Shown piece after piece: positions 1-5,447 of a stretch of DNA of 6,610 nucleotides. A model generated the notes under the pieces. The model did not search any database and was not told where the DNA came from. It was given only the letters and a program-made list of their open reading frames with translations. Within the stretch, counting starts at the first letter, position 1. Each line of letters begins with the position of its first letter. The stretch is from Desulfobacteraceae bacterium (lineage in GTDB: Bacteria; Desulfobacterota; Desulfobacteria; Desulfobacterales; Desulfosalsimonadaceae). The position numbers and the translations under genes are program-made. The stretch lies in contig SLGU01000368.1 of assembly GCA_007136525.1 (NCBI GenBank), positions 1 to 6,610 on the forward strand. Reading direction: 5' to 3'.

Positions 1-162
1 ACCGGATCGGGCGTCAGCATGGCCACCTACGTGGAAACGGCCCGCCAATTGATGGGCAAAGCGGGTCAGCGTCAAGTGCCGGGCGCCAATTACGTCTTTC
101 AGGATACCTCCGGCGGATCCGGAATGAATTTCATCGCAACGGTATGGGGGAGGAACAACTGA
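1..162 (+). CDS. Thiolase / SCP2-type lipid-transfer protein, C-terminal fragment
   Basis: Frame 1 is open from the window edge to TGA at 160-162, giving the last 53 residues of a protein whose start lies upstream. The fragment begins with TGSG, which fits the end of the thiolase HPxGATG loop. It continues with a helix ending in QLMGKAGQRQVPGA, a pattern typical of the SCP2/lipid-transfer branch of the thiolase superfamily, and closes with GGSGMNFIATV, the usual glycine-rich last strand. Family members perform thiolytic or retro-aldol cleavage of acyl-CoAs. This branch commonly works with a DUF35 zinc-ribbon partner, and the next gene starts with such a module, overlapping by one base, which supports the assignment. 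The catalytic Cys/His residues lie upstream of the window, so active thiolase, aldolase and non-catalytic homologue cannot be told apart here. Confidence 0.8.
   Translation, partial: TGSGVSMATYVETARQLMGKAGQRQVPGANYVFQDTSGGSGMNFIATVWGRNN
146..154 (+). promoter_or_regulatory. Ribosome binding site deciding the start at 162
   Basis: A strong GGGGGAGGA lies inside the 3' end of the thiolase gene, with its GGAGG core at 149-153 and 8 bases to the ATG at 162. The longer in-frame start at 144 overlaps this site and has no purine-rich sequence at the proper distance upstream. The ATG at 162 also shares its A with the thiolase stop (TGATG), a classic arrangement for translational coupling of two subunits made in fixed ratio. 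Confidence 0.8.
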
Positions 163-1481
163 TGGAAATGCAAAAACCCGCACCCGTAATCCAACCCTGG
201 ACAAAGGAATTCTGGAAAGCCACCAAACAGGGAAAACTACTGATCCAGCATTGCGACGACTGCCAGGCCAATATTTTCTTTCCGAAAAAAGTATGTCCGG
301 AATGCTGGTCAAGCCATTTAAGCTGGATCGAATCTTCCGGCAAGGGGGTTGTCTATACCTTTACCACCATGATCGACATGGTTGAGCCCAAGTTCATGGG
401 CGATCTCCCCTACGTCATTGCCATGGTGGACCTGGCGGAAGGCGTTCGCATGACCACCCGGATCGTGAACTGCAGCCCGGATGACGTCGCCATCGACATG
501 AAGGTGACGGTGGCGTTTGAAGACGTCTCTCCCGATTGCGCCCTGCCCATGTTCCAGCCGGCAGACCCCTCCCTACGGCTGGTTTCTGAAGATGATCACG
601 ATGAGACGTCCGCAGCGCCCATTGCGGAGCCCGCCATGGGCCCGGACAACTATCAGACGATTTTATACGAAATCGGCAAAACATGTGACGGGGAATGCAC
701 CATTACCCTGAACCGGCCGGAAAAATACAACGCCATCAACCGGCAGATGGCCGCCGAACTCATCGACGCATTCCGCCGGGTCAGAAACGAGGCCGCCATC
801 GGGGTGGTGGTGCTGGCCGGTGCCGGGGAAAAAGCCTTCTGCACCGGCGGCGATCTTGAAATCTTTCCGTCGCTGGCCGAGCACCAGAACAGCCTTAACT
901 GGCTTTCCCATGAAGGACTGGATGTGCAGCGGGCCATTACGAGCTGCGAAAAAGTGGTGATCTGCAAAATCGACGGCCACTGCCTGGCCGGGGGCCTTGA
1001 ACTCGCCCTGGCCTGCGATCTCCTCTATGCAAAAGAATCGGCAAAAATGGGGACCACGGAGATCAACATGGGGATTCTCCCCGGATGGGGCGGAACCGCC
1101 CGGCTGCCGCGCAGCATGCCGGTATTCCGGGCAAGGGAAATCATCTTCTCCGGTCGCAAGGATTATTCAGCCAAAGAAATGTACGACATGGGTCTGCTGA
1201 CCCGGGTGTTCAAGGACGACCAGTTCGAATCCGAGTTTGAAAAAGTCGTCAAAAACATTGCCGCCAAAAAACCGACGGCACTTCGCATGGGCAAGGAAGT
1301 CATGGCCCGCTCGGTTGACGGCTGCGACATGGAAACCGCCCTGGCCGTGGAGCGCAACGGCATTCAGTGGCTGACCTATTCGCCCGATATCCAGTCGATA
1401 ATGGACCAGTTCAGGGCCAGCCCCGATCGGCTGACCCAGCAGCAAAAACAGCAGAACATCCAATCCGACACGAAGAAATGA
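162..1481 (+). CDS. DUF35 zinc-ribbon/OB-fold - enoyl-CoA hydratase fusion protein
   Basis: This 439-residue protein has two domains. Residues 1-140 form a DUF35-type module: an N-terminal helix (PWTKEFWKATKQGKL), a zinc ribbon with C31-x2-C34 and C45-x2-C48, then an OB-fold strand region (GKGVVYTFTTM to VTVAFEDV). A linker rich in Asp, Glu, Ala and Pro (about 142-162) leads to a complete crotonase domain (about 164-420). That domain has the NRPEKYNAIN start, oxyanion-hole motifs FCTGGDL (226-232) and AGGLELAL (276-283), and both glutamates expected of a hydratase: E280 and E300 (GTTEINMGILPGWGG). The tail is Gln-rich. DUF35 proteins normally dock onto SCP2-type thiolases, and the gene overlaps one, so the protein probably hydrates an enoyl-CoA and passes the product to that partner. 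The two modules are usually separate proteins, so the fusion is notable. Hydratase activity is inferred; hydratase-lyase or isomerase is possible. Confidence 0.93.
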   Translation: MEMQKPAPVIQPWTKEFWKATKQGKLLIQHCDDCQANIFFPKKVCPECWSSHLSWIESSGKGVVYTFTTMIDMVEPKFMGDLPYVIAMVDLAEGVRMTTRIVNCSPDDVAIDMKVTVAFEDVSPDCALPMFQPADPSLRLVSEDDHDETSAAPIAEPAMGPDNYQTILYEIGKTCDGECTITLNRPEKYNAINRQMAAELIDAFRRVRNEAAIGVVVLAGAGEKAFCTGGDLEIFPSLAEHQNSLNWLSHEGLDVQRAITSCEKVVICKIDGHCLAGGLELALACDLLYAKESAKMGTTEINMGILPGWGGTARLPRSMPVFRAREIIFSGRKDYSAKEMYDMGLLTRVFKDDQFESEFEKVVKNIAAKKPTALRMGKEVMARSVDGCDMETALAVERNGIQWLTYSPDIQSIMDQFRASPDRLTQQQKQQNIQSDTKK

Positions 1482-1496
1482 CAAGGAGAGTTTCAA

Positions 1497-2660
1497 ATGG
1501 ATTTCGGTTTTTCCAAAGAACAGGAAATGATCCGCAAGGAAATGGCCCGGTTCTGCAAAAAGGAATTAAGCAAGGAGTATGTCTCCTGGATGGACGAAAA
1601 CGTGGATTTTCCCCCTCCGGAACTGTGGCAGAAGTTCGTCGACATCGGCATGTTCCAATACAACGTCCCCAAAGAATACGGCGGGGAGGGGCTCGGTATG
1701 ATAGAGGGGATGATCGCCTATGAAGAGATCTGCAAAGCGTCCATGTCCGTTGCCCTGGCCGTGGGGACCACCATCGGGTTTGGAACCCGCTTTATCGTGG
1801 AAATGGGAACCCCCGCCCAGAAGGAAAAATACCTTCCGCTGCTGGGCCGGGGCGAACTGAAAATGTGCATGGCCTTGACCGAGCCTGCCGGCGGCACGGA
1901 CATTCTGGGCGCAGTGTCCACCTTTGCCGAAAAAAAGGAAGGCCGGTGGGTGATCAACGGGGAAAAGGTTTTTATCACCGGCGCCCACGTTGCCGATATC
2001 ATGATCACCATCTGCAAAACCGAGACCGACGCCAAACCCAGCCAGTCTCTTTCCGTTCTCCTAGTGCCGTCGGACGCCAAAGGAATCCCCATTACCCAGA
2101 TTCCCAAGATCAGCTGCCACCACTGCGATTCCGTGGGCATCACGTTTTCCAGCGTGGAAATTCCCGAAGAGAACCTCCTGGGGACCCGCGGCGGCGGCTG
2201 GTATGAAATGCTGACCGTTTTAAATCCCGAACGCATCGGCTGCGCCATGATGGGGGTGGGCCTCATGGCCGCCGCCTATGAAGACGCCTTTGAATACGCC
2301 CAGCAGCGCCATGCCTTCGGCGGCCCCATCAGTCGCTTCCAGATCCTGCAGCACTACCTGGCCGACATGTACATCAACCTGGAAAATGCCCGCAACCTGA
2401 CCTACAAGGCCGCCTGGTTGTGCGACCAGGGCAAGCCCTATCACCTGGAAGCCACCATGGCCAAACTGGTGGCCGCCGAAGGCGCGCTGCACGCCGGCCG
2501 GTTTGGGGCGGAAATCATGGGTGGATACGGTATCTGTATGGAATATCCCATGCAGCGGTATCTGCGGGACGCCTATCAGCTCCAGTTTTCGCCGATTTCA
2601 AACGAGATGAGCAAGAATATGCTCATGCAGTTTCAGGGACTGCCGAAATCATGGAGCTAG
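1497..2660 (+). CDS. Acyl-CoA dehydrogenase (FAD-dependent)
   Basis: This 387-residue protein has the usual family length and order: N-terminal helical domain, middle beta domain with MALTEPAGGTD (125-135) and VFITGAHVAD (158-167) that contact FAD, and a C-terminal helical domain with QQRHAFGGPISRFQILQH, GGYGICMEYPMQRYLRDA. It should introduce an alpha-beta double bond into an acyl-CoA and pass electrons to electron-transferring flavoprotein. The usual catalytic Glu in the C-terminal EGT motif is missing: the aligned stretch is SPIS (365-368), with Pro at the Glu position. E245 (LNPERIG) aligns with the alternative base used by isovaleryl-CoA dehydrogenase, so the enzyme is probably active with a relocated base. 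AAGGAG at 1483-1488 sits 8 bases before ATG, and only 15 bases separate it from the hydratase fusion gene, so they are very likely co-transcribed. The substrate is unknown, possibly branched or cyclic. Confidence 0.95.
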   Translation: MDFGFSKEQEMIRKEMARFCKKELSKEYVSWMDENVDFPPPELWQKFVDIGMFQYNVPKEYGGEGLGMIEGMIAYEEICKASMSVALAVGTTIGFGTRFIVEMGTPAQKEKYLPLLGRGELKMCMALTEPAGGTDILGAVSTFAEKKEGRWVINGEKVFITGAHVADIMITICKTETDAKPSQSLSVLLVPSDAKGIPITQIPKISCHHCDSVGITFSSVEIPEENLLGTRGGGWYEMLTVLNPERIGCAMMGVGLMAAAYEDAFEYAQQRHAFGGPISRFQILQHYLADMYINLENARNLTYKAAWLCDQGKPYHLEATMAKLVAAEGALHAGRFGAEIMGGYGICMEYPMQRYLRDAYQLQFSPISNEMSKNMLMQFQGLPKSWS

Positions 2661-2735
2661 AGACTAGAAACTAGAAAGGGCGAAGGGCAAGGGGCAGGGG
2701 GCAGAGAGTTAATGGTTAATGGTTAATGGTTAATG
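2657..2735 (+). repeat. Three consecutive families of 7-base tandem repeats
   Basis: Starting at the stop codon of the dehydrogenase, the sequence follows a 7-base period almost without interruption. Three units CTAGAGA, CTAGAAA, CTAGAAA cover 2657-2677. Four units GGGCGAA, GGGCAAG, GGGCAGG, GGGCAGA cover 2678-2705. After a 2-base slip (GA), four exact copies of GTTAATG cover 2708-2735. The TAG stop (2658-2660) lies within the first unit. No open reading frame or RNA gene is evident here. Different units with a shared period suggest repeated slippage or an inserted repeat element, not a protein-coding origin. A regulatory role is not shown. Confidence 0.85.
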
Positions 2736-2792
2736 GTAAAGGGCGGATCCCCCCCTTTGAAAAGGGGTAACATTACCCAATAACGATTAACC
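2721..2792 (+). repeat. Imperfect inverted repeat with nested palindromes
   Basis: The last copies of the GTTAATG repeat (2721-2739) pair imperfectly with 2773-2792: the reverse complement of the right arm, GGTTAATCGTTATTGGGTAA, differs from the left arm by two mismatches and one extra base. Inside lies a perfect palindrome CCCCTTT-GA-AAAGGGG (2752-2767). It overlaps a second one, GGGTAA-CA-TTACCC (2765-2778), so alternative pairings are possible. No T-run follows, so it is not a typical intrinsic terminator. It lies between the dehydrogenase and the ligase (gap 2661-2826) and might separate two transcription units, stabilise mRNA ends or be a small repetitive element. The rest of the gap (2793-2826) holds only the ligase ribosome binding site, AGGAG at 2814-2818. 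Confidence 0.65.
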
Positions 2793-2826
2793 AATAACTC
2801 GTTGCTCTTTAACAGGAGATTGATTC

Positions 2827-4380
2827 ATGTACACATTGGGCGACATACCACGGAAAGGCGCGCTGCATTTTCCGGACAAAGAAGCCGTTGTCTTTGAGGA
2901 AACCCGGCTGACCTACGCGCAACTGAACCGCCGCGTCAACCGGCTGGCAAACGGCCTCATCAAAATGGGGTTTAAAACCGGAAACCGTCTTACAGTGCTG
3001 GCGGAAAACACCCACAAATACCTTGAAGTATATTTTGCCGCCGCCAAGCTGGGGATAAGCACGACCCCGCTGAATTACCGGCTATCGGACGATGAAATCA
3101 TCCACATTGTAAATAACAGTGAAGCAAACGGCTTTTTTGCCGGAGACGGCTATGAGACCCGGACTTTGAACATGCGTGATCGTCTTTCCACCATTGACGC
3201 ATGGATTGCCTTTGACGGAAACGTTCCGGAATTTATTGCCTACGAGGAGATGTTAACCGATTCGCCCGAAACCGAACCGGAGGTGAACGTCGATGAATCC
3301 GACCTGGCGGTGCTCATGTATACCGGCGGGACCACCGGGCTTCCCAAAGGCGTGATGCTGTCCCACCGCAACATCATGACGGGCGTGCTCACCGCCAACC
3401 TGGTTTCCGGCATCAACAGCAGCGATTCAACCTGCTTCGTGCTGCCGCTTTTCCATGTGTCTTTCTGGCCGACCTTTTGCCTGCTGCTGGTCGGCGGCAA
3501 AGTGGCCATCAACCGGAAACCCGATCTTAACGAAATCCTGCGAATCATCCAGGATGAACGCTGCACCCACATGAACGCCGTGCCTACGGTTTACGGCTGG
3601 CTGCTGCAGTTCGGCAACGTGGCGGCCTATGATCTTTCCAGCCTGAAAATGCTCTCCTATGCCGGCAGTCCGTTTCCACCGGAAATCCTGAAACAGTGCA
3701 TGGAAAAATTCGGGCCGATTTTCGCCCAGGGCTATGGGGCCACGGAAACCGCCGGCGGCGCCATCAGCCTCCTGCGTGAGGAAGATCATGCCCTGTCGGG
3801 TCCGAAAACGGGTTTGCTGGTCAGCGCCGGCAAGGCAGCCCTCTGCTCGGAAGTCTGCATTGTGGACCAGGATGGGCACCCGGTGCCTGAAAATGAAATC
3901 GGCGAGATCGCCGTCAGGGGAAAACACGTCATGATGGGATACTGGAAGAATCCGGCACAGACCGAAAGCGCCATTCGCGGCGGGTGGTACCACACCGGCG
4001 ACATGGGCTTCATGGACGCAGACGGTTACCTGTTCATGTTGGACCGCAAGGCGGACATGATCGTCACCGGCGGAGAAAACGTCTATCCCAAGGAAGTCGA
4101 GGACGTGCTCTATGAGCATCCGGCGGTTTCCATGGCGGCAGTGGTCTCAGCCCCGGATTCAAAGTGGGGGGAGCGGGTCCAGGCCGTGGTGGTTCTCAAA
4201 CCGGACCAGACCGCGACCGAATCCGAGCTGATCGGGTTTTGCAAGACCAGGCTGGGGGGCTTTAAATGCCCAAAATCTATTGAATTCTGGGAGTCAATTC
4301 CCACCACCCCCGTTGGCAAGATCCTTCGCAAGGATGTGAAAAAGAAGTTCTGGGAGGGGCATAATCGTTCAATTGGTTGA
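2827..4380 (+). CDS. AMP-forming acyl-CoA ligase (ANL superfamily)
   Basis: This 517-residue protein is a full-length adenylating CoA ligase. It activates a carboxylic acid with ATP to an acyl-adenylate and then forms the acyl-CoA thioester. Visible signatures in order are the phosphate-binding loop YTGGTTGLPKG (165-175), the motif YGATET (303-308), the HTGD motif with the ribose-binding Asp (389-392), the hinge region DRKADMIVTGGENVYPKEVE, and the C-terminal PVGKILRK with catalytic Lys at 498. The N-terminus (ALHFPDKEAVVFEETRLTYAQL) is typical, and AGGAG ends 8 bases before the ATG, so the start is secure. No transmembrane segment is evident. It follows the 166-base repeat-rich gap and precedes the amidohydrolase by 45 bases. 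It is the likely entry step for the pathway encoded here. Acid specificity (fatty, aromatic, alicyclic or phenylpropanoid) cannot be read from the motifs. Confidence 0.95.
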   Translation: MYTLGDIPRKGALHFPDKEAVVFEETRLTYAQLNRRVNRLANGLIKMGFKTGNRLTVLAENTHKYLEVYFAAAKLGISTTPLNYRLSDDEIIHIVNNSEANGFFAGDGYETRTLNMRDRLSTIDAWIAFDGNVPEFIAYEEMLTDSPETEPEVNVDESDLAVLMYTGGTTGLPKGVMLSHRNIMTGVLTANLVSGINSSDSTCFVLPLFHVSFWPTFCLLLVGGKVAINRKPDLNEILRIIQDERCTHMNAVPTVYGWLLQFGNVAAYDLSSLKMLSYAGSPFPPEILKQCMEKFGPIFAQGYGATETAGGAISLLREEDHALSGPKTGLLVSAGKAALCSEVCIVDQDGHPVPENEIGEIAVRGKHVMMGYWKNPAQTESAIRGGWYHTGDMGFMDADGYLFMLDRKADMIVTGGENVYPKEVEDVLYEHPAVSMAAVVSAPDSKWGERVQAVVVLKPDQTATESELIGFCKTRLGGFKCPKSIEFWESIPTTPVGKILRKDVKKKFWEGHNRSIG

Positions 4381-4425
4381 GGATATCATAACAGCAAGGC
4401 ATTCACGCAGCATCAAGGAGGCATC

Positions 4426-5430
4426 ATGAGCGAATTCATAAAAGACGACTATTTTAAAATCGACCCTGAACCGCATATCATCGGCAACATGGAGTTGGTA
4501 AACCACTTTCCGGGGGTCCAGATGTGGTGGCGGGCCATTGAAAACATTCATCGCCCCATGATCACCGGCATGCCTTTATCCGTCTATGAAGGGATGGAAG
4601 AGTGGGAAATGACGAAAAACACAGACCCTTCCTTCCTGCTCAGAGCCATGGACAAATACGGGGTCGACATCGCCTGCCTTCTTCCTGAATCGATGATGGA
4701 CACCACCGGGTACTCCAGCCGCTGGTGCACCAATGGCGAGATGGCCAAAATCGTGGAATCCAACCCGGACCGGTTCATGTATCAACCCAACATATCGCCC
4801 ATCAAACACAAGGGGGTGAAGAACACCATCTGGGAGTTGGAATACTGGGTGAAGGAGAAGGGGGCTAAAATCTTTAAATTCTACCCGCCCGAAGACACCT
4901 ATATCAACGACCCGGACATCTGGCCGTTTTATGAAAAGGCCGAGGAACTCGGGATCGTTTTAGACATCCATACCGGGTTTTCCTGGGTGCCGCCGGGAAA
5001 GAGCAAATATGCCCTGCCGATTTATCTGGATGACGTGGCCAGGGATTTCCCGGGCCTGAAGATCAACGCCTTTCACATGGGATACCCCTACTGCGCGGAC
5101 CTGAACATGATCGCCATGCAGCACCCCAACGTCTACGTCTGTCTGAGCCTGCTCGTCCCCTGGGCGCTCTGCTCGCCGCGCAACTTTGCCCGGATCATCG
5201 GCGAGGCCCTGCGCTGGGTGGGGCCGGACAAGATCATCTGGGGAACTGATTACGCAGGATACGGCGCACAGGTCCGGTCTGCGGTCATGGGAATGCGGGA
5301 TTTCCAGATCCCTGAAGAGATGCAGCAGGGATACGGATACCCGGCCATTACCGATGAAGACCGGAAGAAAATATTCGGCGGCAACCTGGCCCGGCTGCTG
5401 GGCGTCGACGCCTCCAAGCGACGCATTTAA
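4426..5430 (+). CDS. Amidohydrolase-2 family (TIM-barrel) protein, decarboxylase-like
   Basis: This 334-residue protein looks like the amidohydrolase-related family (PF04909/COG2159), which contains metal-dependent decarboxylases and hydrolases. The first-strand metal motif, usually DxHxH, reads D13-P-E15-P-H17. Glu-x-His is the form used by gamma-resorcylate and 5-carboxyvanillate decarboxylases. Other expected ligands are in place: H182 (LDIHTG), H217 (NAFHMGYP) and D275 (IIWGTDYAG). The C-terminal KKIFGGNLARLLG helix is typical of the family. AAGGAGG at 4415-4421 lies 4 bases before ATG, and the next gene follows after 17 bases. Decarboxylation of an aromatic acid is the best guess from the metal site, but hydrolysis of a lactone or ring-opening of a cyclic ketone intermediate is also possible. 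Many family members sit in anaerobic CoA-degradation clusters without known function. The family call is firm; the reaction is open. Confidence 0.88.
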   Translation: MSEFIKDDYFKIDPEPHIIGNMELVNHFPGVQMWWRAIENIHRPMITGMPLSVYEGMEEWEMTKNTDPSFLLRAMDKYGVDIACLLPESMMDTTGYSSRWCTNGEMAKIVESNPDRFMYQPNISPIKHKGVKNTIWELEYWVKEKGAKIFKFYPPEDTYINDPDIWPFYEKAEELGIVLDIHTGFSWVPPGKSKYALPIYLDDVARDFPGLKINAFHMGYPYCADLNMIAMQHPNVYVCLSLLVPWALCSPRNFARIIGEALRWVGPDKIIWGTDYAGYGAQVRSAVMGMRDFQIPEEMQQGYGYPAITDEDRKKIFGGNLARLLGVDASKRRI

Positions 5431-5447
5431 TCATTAAGGAGATACCC

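Noticed and set aside
144..164. Alternative start of the fusion protein at ATG 144
   Set aside because: It would overlap the strong ribosome binding site at 146-154 and lacks one of its own; the start at 162 has ideal spacing and the TGATG overlap.
1718..2266. 182-codon open frame on the minus strand inside the dehydrogenase gene
   Set aside because: It lies opposite conserved acyl-CoA dehydrogenase coding sequence, and no domain is visible in its product.
2657..2735. CRISPR-like array
   Set aside because: Units are 7 bases with no spacers between them, so this is a simple tandem repeat.
2752..2767. Intrinsic terminator at the CCCCTTT/AAAGGGG palindrome
   Set aside because: Pairing leaves only a 2-base loop, or a 6-base stem with a 4-base loop, and no T-run follows on either strand.
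2757..2784. Sigma70-like promoter for the ligase: TTGAAA (2757-2762), 16-base spacer, AATAAC (2779-2784)
   Set aside because: The -10 matches only 4 of 6 consensus bases, and the elements sit in repetitive AT-rich palindromic sequence where such matches arise by chance. Possible, but too weak to list as a feature.
3427..4119. 230-codon open frame on the minus strand inside the ligase gene
   Set aside because: It is the antisense shadow of a well-supported ligase with all family motifs; its translation shows no recognisable domain.
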